The notes below the pieces were generated by a model. It was given only the letters and a program-made list of their open reading frames with translations. It did not search any database and was not told where the DNA came from. The position numbers were made by a program, and so were the translations under genes. Below, piece by piece: positions 16,225 to 24,787 of a stretch of DNA of 64,000 bases. Source of the DNA: JdFR-22 sp964534325 (GTDB lineage Archaea > Halobacteriota > Archaeoglobi > Archaeoglobales > Archaeoglobaceae); contig CAZHOR010000012.1 in NCBI GenBank assembly GCA_964534325.1, forward strand, positions 18,057-82,056, read 5' to 3'. Numbering within the stretch: the stretch's first letter is position 1; the number at the start of each line of letters is the position of its first letter.

Positions 16225-17394
16225 ATGATAGGAATAACCAAAATGGCCACCGGTGAGGCGACCGTTTCCCGGCAGCTAACATACGGTGGAGATAAGAGCA
16301 CCATACCTCAGGAACTGGTTAAGGCCGCACAAAAACCTCATCCAGTTGTGGTGTGGAACTCTACATCCAAATGCAATTTAAAATGTGTTCACTGCTATGC
16401 CAATGCAGGCTCTTCCAGTGACGAGCTATCAACCGAAGAAGCAAAAGCTTTTCTAGATGATGTGGCGGGAATGAAGATACCCATCTTTCTATTCAGCGGA
16501 GGAGAACCCGTTTTGAGAAAAGACATCTACGAGCTGGCATCCCATATCACTTCCCAGGGCATAATGTGCTCCCTATCCACCAACGGAACCCTGATCGATG
16601 AGGACGTCGCACAAAAGCTCAAAGAGTCCGGTGTCTCCTACGTGGGTGTCAGTATTGACGGTAAGGCTGAAACCAACGACAGCTTTAGAGGGGTTAAAGG
16701 TGCCTTTGATAAAGCCCTTCAGGGTCTCCTCAACTCCAAGGAAGCCGGGATCATGACCGGCATCAGGTTCACCGTGACCAAATACAATTTTAAAGATGTT
16801 CCAGACATCATAGACCTGCTCGCGGAGAATGATATTCCCCGATTCTGTCTCTACCACCTGGTACCATCTGGTAGGGCTGACTTCAAGGACGATATCAGCC
16901 TCAAAGAGAGAAGAGAGCTCATCGACTGGCTATTCCATAAGGCGGTCCAGCTTCACGATGACGGTTACAGGACCGAGATCCTGACGGTGGACAATCCAGT
17001 GGACGGGATCTACACCTACCTCAAATTAAAGGAGACAGATGAAAAGCTGGCAGAGCAGGCACTGGAGTTCCTCAAATATAGAGGTGGGGACAGCAGCGGT
17101 TATAGGCTATCGAACGTGGACATGTTTGGGGACGTTCATCCCAACCAGTTCTGGTGGGACTACACCATCGGGAACGTAAAGGAGAAGAAGTTCAGCGAAA
17201 TGTGGCTGGAGCCCCAGGATGAGCTCCTCATAAAGCTGAGGAGCAAGACGGACTACTTGAGAGGAAGATGCGGGAAATGCAAGTTCAAAGAAGTCTGCGG
17301 CGGATTCCGGTTAAGGGCCATGAGATACGGGGACCTATGGGGAGACGAGCCCGACTGCTACCTCACGGATGAAGAAATCGGTATAACTGATTGA
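16225..17394 (+). CDS. ahbC: Radical SAM/SPASM protein, AhbC-like (siroheme-to-heme branch)
   Basis: AhbC removes acetate side chains from 12,18-didecarboxysiroheme in the alternative heme pathway. The radical SAM motif is C50-C54-C57 in a CNLKCVHCY context, preceded by PVVVWN. FSGGEP and STNGTLI follow. A C-terminal SPASM-type cysteine cluster (CGKCKFKEVCGG) binds auxiliary Fe-S. The opening MIGITK followed by YGG is typical of AhbC/NirJ proteins rather than AhbD. No other ahb gene is in the window, so the assignment to AhbC rather than a related SPASM peptide maturase rests on sequence alone. Confidence 0.72.
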   Translation: MIGITKMATGEATVSRQLTYGGDKSTIPQELVKAAQKPHPVVVWNSTSKCNLKCVHCYANAGSSSDELSTEEAKAFLDDVAGMKIPIFLFSGGEPVLRKDIYELASHITSQGIMCSLSTNGTLIDEDVAQKLKESGVSYVGVSIDGKAETNDSFRGVKGAFDKALQGLLNSKEAGIMTGIRFTVTKYNFKDVPDIIDLLAENDIPRFCLYHLVPSGRADFKDDISLKERRELIDWLFHKAVQLHDDGYRTEILTVDNPVDGIYTYLKLKETDEKLAEQALEFLKYRGGDSSGYRLSNVDMFGDVHPNQFWWDYTIGNVKEKKFSEMWLEPQDELLIKLRSKTDYLRGRCGKCKFKEVCGGFRLRAMRYGDLWGDEPDCYLTDEEIGITD

Positions 17395-17433
17395 GTCTGC
17401 AATAATTCAAAAAATCTTTTTTATTGTTTCCCT

Positions 17434-18525
17434 CTATTCTTCGAGGAACTCCATTTCCAGCTGGCCCTGGTAGTTGTATCTGTTCCAGTATCCGAAAGAG
17501 GGTGTCATCTGGAGGCAGGTTAGATAGGGTCTTTCTATCCCCTTGTGCTGTATCAAGACCTTGAAGGTCCCCATCCTGAAGGCAAGGAACTTGAATTCGT
17601 CTGCCGTCTCAAAATCATCAACCTCATTCTCTCCCAGAGTGCTCATCAGGAAGTAGAGGTGATTGGTCAGCCCGGTCAAATCCAGTCCTGCTTCACTGCC
17701 GTATTCCATGAGGGCGGAGAAGTTTACGTGGCTGGTTATGTCCTGTTTGCCCACTTTTATGTAGGGGTTGAAGTTGTAGGTGTGGTTGGTATAGCATGCC
17801 ACGGTCCCATCTCTCCTCTCCAGAGTGTAGAGTTCTTCACTGGGGAAACCGTAGTCGATGGTCAAAACAAAGCCCTTCTCCAGCACATTGGAGAACTGCT
17901 CCAAATAATCGATGGCGTCGAGGTTGACCTCTGCTCTGGCTCCTTCTTCCAGCTCAACATCCAGTCTTTCGAAGTAATCTTCTATTTCAGGGCTGGAGAG
18001 TTCCTGCAGGGCTTCCACAAATCTACCGTTAACGTAGTCCACGTAGACTTCCTTGAGCTCACCGTTCTCTTTGGTCACCACATTGACGGGAAGAGCATCA
18101 AAAAATTCGTTGGTGAAAACTATACCGTTTACCTGGAGGCCGTCCAGTTCAGATTCATCAATAAAGCTGACGTTATGAAATCCTTCCAGCCTCTGTTGGG
18201 CAGCCTCTTTCATGTGCTGGCTTTTCTCCACAATAATATAGTTGACATCCAGTTTCCTGGCGAGCTGCTCTGCCAGTTTGCCGTCGCCGGCACCGAACTC
18301 CACGATAGTGTCGCCACCGCACTTTTTCAGCATGTCCTTGAATGCCACCAGAAGGCCTTTGGCAAAGAGCTCAAAGCTGGAGGAAGTTATGTAATCCTCC
18401 TCGATCTCTTTGGTGAAATAGTAACCGAATTGAGGATGATATAAAGCCAGTTCCATGAATTCCTTAAAGGTTATAGCTCCTTTCTCTTCAATAATGTCTG
18501 ATATCACCTTTTTAGCATCACTCAT
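17434..18525 (-). CDS. MidA/NDUFAF7-family SAM-dependent methyltransferase
   Basis: The family methylates arginine in a respiratory complex I subunit in eukaryotes; archaeal substrates are unknown. ITFKEFMELALYHPQFGYY opens the protein. VEFGAGDGKLAEQLA near residue 73 is the SAM-binding loop, FTNEFFDALPVNVV follows, and LTIDYGFP, DGTVACYTNH and DITSHVNFSAL complete the family pattern. The length of 363 residues is normal. Its ATG overlaps the stop of the small zinc-ribbon gene upstream (ATGA), so the two are probably one transcript. Confidence 0.85.
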   Translation of the reverse strand: MSDAKKVISDIIEEKGAITFKEFMELALYHPQFGYYFTKEIEEDYITSSSFELFAKGLLVAFKDMLKKCGGDTIVEFGAGDGKLAEQLARKLDVNYIIVEKSQHMKEAAQQRLEGFHNVSFIDESELDGLQVNGIVFTNEFFDALPVNVVTKENGELKEVYVDYVNGRFVEALQELSSPEIEDYFERLDVELEEGARAEVNLDAIDYLEQFSNVLEKGFVLTIDYGFPSEELYTLERRDGTVACYTNHTYNFNPYIKVGKQDITSHVNFSALMEYGSEAGLDLTGLTNHLYFLMSTLGENEVDDFETADEFKFLAFRMGTFKVLIQHKGIERPYLTCLQMTPSFGYWNRYNYQGQLEMEFLEE

Positions 18526-18686
18526 CTGAATACTCCCTGCTTCTTGGTGATCCTCCTGGCTCCGCAGAAGGGACAGAAGATGTTAGGTAAATATAATGGA
18601 CCAGAATAGCCTGTTTTCCTCTTTATGCTCAAATCGAATTCAGATCCGCATCTCGCACAATACAAATTTTCCAGTTTATCTACCAT
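18522..18686 (-). CDS. Small zinc-ribbon protein upstream of midA-like gene
   Basis: The 54-residue frame begins MVDKLENLYCARCGSEF and ends at a TGA that overlaps the methyltransferase ATG by four bases. Two CxxC pairs, CARC near residue 10 and CPFC near residue 37, make a four-cysteine zinc ribbon. The translational overlap and the conserved cysteine spacing support a real gene. It may chaperone or target the downstream methyltransferase, which is inference. Confidence 0.7.
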   Translation of the reverse strand: MVDKLENLYCARCGSEFDLSIKRKTGYSGPLYLPNIFCPFCGARRITKKQGVFR

Positions 18687-18839
18687 AAAAAATATTGGCT
18701 GTGGAAATTATTAAATTTTTCCTATGACGTACTATGGCTCAATTAATAACCCAAATAAATTTTATTTCTCGTTTGTATCTTTTATCAAAGATTTTTGATT
18801 GGATGGATTATAAACTTGAACTTAATCGACCCAAATGAG

Positions 18840-19271
18840 TTAGAGTGGTGCCTTGAACATTACGTTCGAGGCCGTCTTCAGATTTCTCCTTACTTGTCCC
18901 AGTTCGTATAGGTAGATGAGCAGTGAGCCATCCTTATTAAATCTATCGAATCCAAATGCATCCTTCAAAAAGCTTGACTGCAGTTTATCTCTAACGATTA
19001 TAACCCTTTCCCCATGAAGGTCGTTCATCTCCAGAATAATGGGTAGTTTGAATCTCTCCCAGTCGAGCTCATCTACATGCTGTGCAATGAACTCCAGCTC
19101 TTCCTTCTCGATTATGTATTCATTACCGTCTTTTGCCTTGATCATGGGCTCTTCTTCCTTCAAGAGTACAGCGAGAGACTTCCCGCTCTGAGGAATATGT
19201 TTGTTCATGGCCTGAACCATTTTTGACAGGTGCTTATCTGACATAATATTTTTACTTCTATCCGATACCAT
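18840..19271 (-). CDS. DUF61/UPF0216 family protein
   Basis: This conserved archaeal family has no known function. The match is in KSLAVLLKEEEPMIKAKDG, the EELEFIA segment and WERFKLPIILEMN, followed by VRDKLQSSFLKDAFGF. The protein has no signal or TM segment. The 143-residue frame may really start at an internal ATG (residue 10), which gives a length closer to the family. It is last in a likely four-gene operon: nitroreductase, membrane winged helix, SAM hydrolase and this gene. Confidence 0.8.
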   Translation of the reverse strand: MVSDRSKNIMSDKHLSKMVQAMNKHIPQSGKSLAVLLKEEEPMIKAKDGNEYIIEKEELEFIAQHVDELDWERFKLPIILEMNDLHGERVIIVRDKLQSSFLKDAFGFDRFNKDGSLLIYLYELGQVRRNLKTASNVMFKAPL

Positions 19272-19292
19272 CTTACTCCCTCCACATCCACA

Positions 19293-20069
19293 TCAGCTCC
19301 ACCCCAACTTCAACCAGCCGCTCTTGATCCCGAATTGCTGGCTGGCATTTCCTTCTCTTATGCTCAATTCAAGTGTGCCAAAACTCCCTATCACGGACAG
19401 GGGTGAGCCTTTTTCTACATCGGAGTAGCTATCAACTAAAGGAAAGTTTTGTTCACCTATGTTAAAAACTTTTGGATTCAATTCCTCAACCACTTCACTC
19501 TTCAAGTTGGTGACCGCATTCCCGAACCTGTCGATGAAAAGCACTCTGCAGTTTATTTCATGGCCTTCAACTCGGTAATCGAAGATATGGAGGTGTTGAA
19601 CATCTCCGACATCTATCTCCTCTGCTATCTCTTCTATACGGCCACTAATTGCGCAGGAGGCAGTGGGTGCGAATATGTCTCTTCCGTGGAAGGTTGAAGA
19701 TATCTTATTTTTCGCCTTGCGAGCGATTTTGTCTTCTTCGATCCTCCACACCCTCTTTACTCCAGCTTCACTGCAGGCAGGGTAGAGTATTCCGTTATCC
19801 GGACCAATGAACGTGTAGTTTTCGCACTCCACCATGATGGCCATCCTTTTGCTTCCCACGCTGGGATCCACCACCGCAACGTGGATACACGGTGGGAAAA
19901 ACCTGTAAGAGTTCAGGAGGAGGAATGCTCCCTGATAAACGTTTTGAGGCTCAATGGTGTGGGCAACGTCCACTACATTGATGTGAAGATCATCACTGAG
20001 AAGTACTCCCTTCATCACTCCCGGATAGTAATCACCGAAGTCGGTCAGCAGGGTAACCACATGTGTCAT
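19293..20069 (-). CDS. S-adenosylmethionine hydrolase (SAM hydroxide adenosyltransferase, DUF62)
   Basis: This family cleaves SAM with water to adenosine and methionine. TDFGDYYPGVMKG near the N-terminus, VVDPSVGSKR, GPDNGILYP, STFHGRDIFAP and IDRFGNAVTN are the conserved adenosine and methionine contact segments, in order over 258 residues. It begins 9 bases after the stop of the membrane winged-helix gene. The physiological purpose in archaea is unclear; SAM level control is one proposal. Confidence 0.9.
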   Translation of the reverse strand: MTHVVTLLTDFGDYYPGVMKGVLLSDDLHINVVDVAHTIEPQNVYQGAFLLLNSYRFFPPCIHVAVVDPSVGSKRMAIMVECENYTFIGPDNGILYPACSEAGVKRVWRIEEDKIARKAKNKISSTFHGRDIFAPTASCAISGRIEEIAEEIDVGDVQHLHIFDYRVEGHEINCRVLFIDRFGNAVTNLKSEVVEELNPKVFNIGEQNFPLVDSYSDVEKGSPLSVIGSFGTLELSIREGNASQQFGIKSGWLKLGWS

Positions 20070-20078
20070 TTTATCCTC

Positions 20079-20375
20079 TCAACTTTGCTTAATTTTATCT
20101 ATCCATTTCCTGCTTTCTTCGCCTGTATAGTAGACCTCGTCTCCTTCCACAGTTACTTGCTCCAGGGACTTGATTATCAGGTCCAGCCTACTCGCACTCA
20201 AGCCGGTCTCCTGCTGGAGTTCTTCTCTGGTTATCTTCTTTTTCTCCTGCACGATATCCAGTACCATTTCCTCCTCGCTTCCCTCCATTCTGGAGAAGTA
20301 CCAGGTCACAATGGTGGCAATAACTACGAGGAATAGGGCTACAAGGCCGGATGTGTAGAGATTGAACTCGAACAT
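20079..20375 (-). CDS. Membrane-anchored winged-helix protein
   Basis: A single TM segment (about residues 8-26, rich in Leu, Val and Ile and ending in WYFSR) is followed by an acidic linker. A winged-helix-like domain of about 60 residues (ITREELQQETGLSASRLDLI) follows. Such one-TM proteins can act as membrane-tethered regulators. I place the start at the ATG at 20375, four bases after the nitroreductase stop; the open frame extends further upstream but would overlap that gene. The operon position suggests co-expression with the SAM hydrolase. Confidence 0.65.
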   Translation of the reverse strand: MFEFNLYTSGLVALFLVVIATIVTWYFSRMEGSEEEMVLDIVQEKKKITREELQQETGLSASRLDLIIKSLEQVTVEGDEVYYTGEESRKWIDKIKQS

Positions 20376-20379
20376 CCTT

Positions 20380-20901
20380 TCACCACTTATCCCAGTGGAT
20401 AAGTTCATCCACGGGATAACGGCTCCTCTTCTCCGGCTCCTCATCGGGGTAGCCCAGAGGGATCACTGCTACCGGTTTGGCGTCTTGAGGGATCTCCAGG
20501 ATCTCTGAGAGCCGGGACTCATCGAACGCTCCTACCCAGGTGGCACCCAGGTCGAGAGCACATGCGGCTATAAGTATGTTCTCAATGGCTGCCGTAGCAT
20601 CCTGCTCCGCGTATTGTCTGCCCTTCTCTCCGTAAAGCCTCATGCTGCGAGGGTAATTAGCGCAAACAACTATAACTGCGGGAGCGTCAGCGATGAACAT
20701 CTGCTTTATGGCCGCCTCGGCCACGAGCTTCTTTTTCTCCCCATCTCTCACGACTACAAAATCCCTTGCCTGAAGGTTACCGGCGGTGGGTGCAGCATTC
20801 CCTGCGTCAAGAACCTCCAGAAGTATGTCATCAGGGATATGGTCATTCTTGAATTTTCTAATGGACCTTCTATCAAAGATGAGCTTCAAGCAATCTCTCA
20901 T
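20380..20901 (-). CDS. Nitroreductase-family FMN oxidoreductase
   Basis: The 173-residue protein has the N-terminal FMN phosphate loop RRSIRKFKN, the AAPTAGNLQARDF segment, and DATAAIENILIAACALDLGATWVG, which is the characteristic dimer and FMN helix. The C-terminal VIPLGYPDEEP completes the fold. Substrates in this family range from nitroaromatics to flavins and quinones and cannot be predicted here. It is the first gene of the operon running to 18840. Confidence 0.88.
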   Translation of the reverse strand: MRDCLKLIFDRRSIRKFKNDHIPDDILLEVLDAGNAAPTAGNLQARDFVVVRDGEKKKLVAEAAIKQMFIADAPAVIVVCANYPRSMRLYGEKGRQYAEQDATAAIENILIAACALDLGATWVGAFDESRLSEILEIPQDAKPVAVIPLGYPDEEPEKRSRYPVDELIHWDKW

Positions 20902-21086
20902 GGGAAGGCAATACTGAAACGGTGATTAAATAATTAACCTATTCCTTATTTTCGGGGTTAACCATTTTTCTCCACAATTAATGGTTTATTGCTCCTAGTA
21001 GAGTAGTCCCATGCAATAACAATAACTAAAACTGATTTGCCCAACTGCTTCACCAGGCTCCGTGCATGGAGATCTGGCAAGAGAGA

Positions 21087-22574
21087 TCAGGTAACAGGAT
21101 TGAAACCAAGCTTTCTCAACAGGAGGTAGAGAAGAGCTAATGCCACTCCATAACTAACCATCAGACTGGCAGGAAACGAGAGGAGGAACACTGGACCTCC
21201 TATAACTCCCAGGAAAGCACCATTGATGATGAAGAGGACGATAGTTCTACCTATAGTTATTTCCGGCACACCTATCTCTTCAATACCGCGGAAAGAAGTT
21301 ATCATGGTCAGCGTAGTAACTATGAAGGGCAAGAGGAAAGCAATAGGGATCAGATACAGAGCTGTTGCATCAAAATAGATGCCAAGAACAGCAATGGCAA
21401 TGCTCATGGCTATGGGGATGGGGGACGCGGAGATGGCTTTGCTCAAAACGAACTGGTATCTGGGGACGGGGAGGGTTCTCAAAAAATCTATTTCCCTTCC
21501 CTCGATTCTGAGGACGACGGTCGCTCCAATGGTGGATATTAAGGCAGTGAACATTATCAGGGTGAATACGTTCTCCATAGGCAGGTTGCCTGATCTTAAA
21601 CCCACAACGATCTGAGGGATAATGAAGTATAGTGGGATTAGAAACCCTACTACCAGAGATCCTTTCCTGAAAACTATTCTCAAATCCTTCAATGCCAAAT
21701 TGTAGAGCTGGCCCCCGTAGCCGGTCCTGAAATCCCTGATCTCTCTTTTGGTGACCGCCTTCGGCTCCAGCAGAGTATTCCACACCCTCCTCAAGGAGTA
21801 ATAATAGACAGGAACAAGGACGATCACATAGATTGAGGCCAGCGTCAAGCTCTTAAGGGGCTCGAATATGGAAGTCACGGTGAAAGGGTAGATGTATTCG
21901 TAGGTGGAGAAGATGGCGGTGAATCTGCTGTAATCCACACCCCTCTGGAAAGAGCTTATCCCGTAAAAGAACCCGAATAATGCCAGCATCCCCAGAATCC
22001 TCAGGAGATTCTTCACCGGCTGCATCCTGGTCTTGGTGTTGGATAATCTCCATCCCAGAAGAGAGTAGGCGAGCAGGCCGATGGTGTGGCCGGCCAGCAA
22101 CCCGATCAACAGCCAGAGAAAGAATAGGATGCCTGCAAACTCAAAATTGACTGATAGAACTATAACACCGGGGATTACAAGGGCCAGCCAGGGCAGGATA
22201 TCGATGAACAAAAGCTCACTCAAATAAACAGCTCCAATTTTTACGGGCAAAGTCTTTAAATACTCAAATATTCCCAGGGAAACCGCATAAGAAGACTGTA
22301 CGGCCGTTACATAGAGAGCGAAGATGAATGGCACCGCAGAAATGGATACAGCAAAAGAAGAGATAGCAGCCACATCATCCACCTGGTTTGTGACTCCCAT
22401 CGCTATAATACTTCCGAAAAAGAGGAAGGGGACCGACTGGAAAGCCAGGCTCCTCTTGATGCCCAGTCTGTTCATGGCTCTCTTGAACTTCTTGGGGTCG
22501 TTGGCTATCATGGGATTGCTACGAATGATCTGATAATGCAGCTCCTTATGCAGAACCCTCACCACATCGAACAT
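21087..22574 (-). CDS. ABC-2 type permease, NosY-like position
   Basis: The 495-residue polytopic protein has about 12 hydrophobic segments in two halves, with a hydrophilic centre around residues 265-295. The RIEGREIDFLRTLPVPRYQFVLSK segment is typical of ABC-2 exporter permeases. It starts one base after the ATPase stop, so the pair forms one exporter. It is longer than canonical NosY, as if two permease halves were fused. The substrate is unknown; the context suggests surface-protein or copper/cofactor-related export. Confidence 0.8.
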   Translation of the reverse strand: MFDVVRVLHKELHYQIIRSNPMIANDPKKFKRAMNRLGIKRSLAFQSVPFLFFGSIIAMGVTNQVDDVAAISSFAVSISAVPFIFALYVTAVQSSYAVSLGIFEYLKTLPVKIGAVYLSELLFIDILPWLALVIPGVIVLSVNFEFAGILFFLWLLIGLLAGHTIGLLAYSLLGWRLSNTKTRMQPVKNLLRILGMLALFGFFYGISSFQRGVDYSRFTAIFSTYEYIYPFTVTSIFEPLKSLTLASIYVIVLVPVYYYSLRRVWNTLLEPKAVTKREIRDFRTGYGGQLYNLALKDLRIVFRKGSLVVGFLIPLYFIIPQIVVGLRSGNLPMENVFTLIMFTALISTIGATVVLRIEGREIDFLRTLPVPRYQFVLSKAISASPIPIAMSIAIAVLGIYFDATALYLIPIAFLLPFIVTTLTMITSFRGIEEIGVPEITIGRTIVLFIINGAFLGVIGGPVFLLSFPASLMVSYGVALALLYLLLRKLGFNPVT

Positions 22575-22575
22575 T

Positions 22576-23310
22576 TTATTCCCTCAAAGCCTCCACAATG
22601 GCATCACTGCCGGTCAGCTTCAAAAATATGTCCTCCAGGTTCTCTTCACTCCCCCTGAGCTCGTCTATAGTCCCTTCAGCCACCAGTCTTCCCGTGTGAA
22701 TTACTCCAACTCTATCACATATCATCTCCGCCAGAGGCAGAACGTGGGTGGAGAATATTACGCTTCTTCCCTTCTTCTTGAGCTCCAGAAGGTGTTCTCT
22801 CAAGACCCTGGCACTCCTGGGATCCAATCCATTCATAGCCTCGTCAAGAACCAAAGCGCTGGGGTTGTGAAGGAGAGCAGTTATCAGAGATACTTTCTGC
22901 TTAGTCCCGAAGCTTAGAGAACCTATGAACTGGTCAAGATACTCTCCGATCTCAAAAGCATCAACCAGATTGTTGACCCTGTTATCAAGCATTTCGCCCG
23001 GAATACCCCGCATCTTACCCACAAAATCGAACAGCTCCCCCGGAGTCAAACTATCATAAAGAACAGGAGCCTCAGGCACGTATCCAGTTACCTCTTTTAC
23101 TTTTAATGGTTCCACAGCGGCATCAAAACCATCAATAGAGATATGGCCCTGCGTTGGCTCCAGAATACCGGTCATCATCTTCATCAAGGTACTCTTCCCA
23201 CTGCCATTAGGGCCTAAAAGACCGTAAATCTCATCCTCTACAGTAAATGTAACCCCATCAACCGCAACCTTATCTCCGAAAGCCTTGTAAAGCTCGTTAA
23301 CCTCGATCAT
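22576..23310 (-). CDS. ABC transporter ATPase, NosF-like position
   Basis: The 244-residue ATPase has Walker A GPNGSGKST, a Q-loop region YVPEAPVLYDSLT, signature LSFGTKQKV, Walker B ALVLDEAMNGLDP and the H-loop STHVLP. The signature is LSFGT rather than LSGGQ, as in many ABC-2 exporters. A start ATG at 23310 follows an AAGGTG ribosome site. It lies 120 bases downstream of a secreted beta-helix gene, in the order beta-helix, ATPase, permease that defines nosDFY loci. Confidence 0.92.
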   Translation of the reverse strand: MIEVNELYKAFGDKVAVDGVTFTVEDEIYGLLGPNGSGKSTLMKMMTGILEPTQGHISIDGFDAAVEPLKVKEVTGYVPEAPVLYDSLTPGELFDFVGKMRGIPGEMLDNRVNNLVDAFEIGEYLDQFIGSLSFGTKQKVSLITALLHNPSALVLDEAMNGLDPRSARVLREHLLELKKKGRSVIFSTHVLPLAEMICDRVGVIHTGRLVAEGTIDELRGSEENLEDIFLKLTGSDAIVEALRE

Positions 23311-23430
23311 TTGAACACCTTAAAACCAATACAATACTGTACATCATTTTCAGCTTCCCACTATCTGGACCACTATTTCAAGGTAATTGCACCATTGCAA
23401 AAATCACCAATTCAAGAAAAGCAAAAAACC

Positions 23431-24693
23431 TCATTTGCTCCTGCTGAGGATATAAAGCATCACCACGATGGAGGTTATGACCACGGCGAACATGATTATG
23501 CCTTCAGTAGTGGTAGAGGTAGAATAGTAGTCTGATCCCTCGCTCTGAGAGCTAACGTTCTTCTCTTTTTGGGCCAACAAAATGTATTGTCCGCTATGGT
23601 TCACGGATGTATTTATTATCACCCTGTCATCCTGGAATGTCTTATTGGAGATCAGCTCAAGATCTTCTCCCAGTTTGTAGATCCCCACGGAAGATAAATT
23701 GAAGCCCACCACCTCTTGAATAGGTATACTGGCATGAAAGTGGATCTCTCCTTCATCTGTAGAGTTGGGGGAGTTGAGGGTGAGATTGACTCCCTGACTG
23801 AGGTTCACATACCTCTTGGGGGGCGATGGGCTGATGACGGAGAACTCAAACCCTTTTCCGCTTAAATTCATGTTATCAAGGTTGTAGAAATTGTAATCAG
23901 AGTTCGCTGTCCTGCTGTAAGTGCAGTTATCTACGGCGTTCTGATCTATCTTATTGCTCGACGAAAGCTTGAGGTCAAGGAATACGGACGTATTGGTTAC
24001 TTTATTCCCGGAGAACTGGTTGTCATTGGAGAGTACGGAATAAACCCCTGCTTCACACTGTTTGAAGTCGTTGCCCCTCAATTCATTTTCTGCAGAGTCC
24101 TCCAAGGTTAATCCAACATTCATTTCCCTAAAGCTGTTCTCTGTAACATTTACATTTTTAGCACCGACAAGAGATACGCCCACAGTACCTCCATTGAATT
24201 CATTCTGACGTATTGACGTGTCGACGGAGTTCTGAAGCATTACATGGACCCGATTATCATTGAATGTGTTGCCAACAAGATTGATATCCTGACTGCCGAG
24301 CACACTCACTCCATAACCGCTTCGGGATAAGGAACAATTGAATACAGAGACATCATCCGAGCTTATAACTTTAATGGCAGTGGAACTGTCCGTAACCGTT
24401 AATCCCTCTATAATAACATCCTCTGAAGTGATTTGCAGTGTGGGGGCGTATGGGGCCGATGGCTGCAGAACAGCTCCATCCCCAACTATTTTAACCTGTT
24501 TATCCACGAACAGGTTCTCCTTGTAGTCACCAGACTTGATCAAGATAGTGTCACCCTTTTTAGAGTCAGATATTGCAGGTTGGATGTGAGTAAAATTACA
24601 TTCTGATTCACATACCGTTATGTGATCACCTTGTGCTGACGCCAACAGGAAACATAGAATGACGATGGCCAGTACCGTTCTAATGCCCCTCAT
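23431..24693 (-). CDS. NosD-like parallel beta-helix surface protein with C-terminal anchor (A)
   Basis: A signal peptide (about residues 1-22, ending SAQG) precedes THIQPAISDSKKGDTILIKSG, the start of a NosD/pectate-lyase-like right-handed beta-helix. About ten rungs of NxF/GNxF type follow, reaching residue 260. A C-terminal beta domain of about 100 residues, a Ser/Thr-rich stalk and one TM segment (about residues 396-416) with a basic tail complete it. It is paralogous to the gene at 24788. It is likely extracellular and membrane-anchored; many NxS/T sites suit archaeal glycosylation. Confidence 0.82.
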   Translation of the reverse strand: MRGIRTVLAIVILCFLLASAQGDHITVCESECNFTHIQPAISDSKKGDTILIKSGDYKENLFVDKQVKIVGDGAVLQPSAPYAPTLQITSEDVIIEGLTVTDSSTAIKVISSDDVSVFNCSLSRSGYGVSVLGSQDINLVGNTFNDNRVHVMLQNSVDTSIRQNEFNGGTVGVSLVGAKNVNVTENSFREMNVGLTLEDSAENELRGNDFKQCEAGVYSVLSNDNQFSGNKVTNTSVFLDLKLSSSNKIDQNAVDNCTYSRTANSDYNFYNLDNMNLSGKGFEFSVISPSPPKRYVNLSQGVNLTLNSPNSTDEGEIHFHASIPIQEVVGFNLSSVGIYKLGEDLELISNKTFQDDRVIINTSVNHSGQYILLAQKEKNVSSQSEGSDYYSTSTTTEGIIMFAVVITSIVVMLYILSRSK

Positions 24694-24787
24694 CTATTTT
24701 ATCTGACTATATTCTCCAATATAAAACTTCTGCATCAATTTGAACTTCATACCTCAATCTCATAGGTAAAATAGGAAAATTTGGAAA

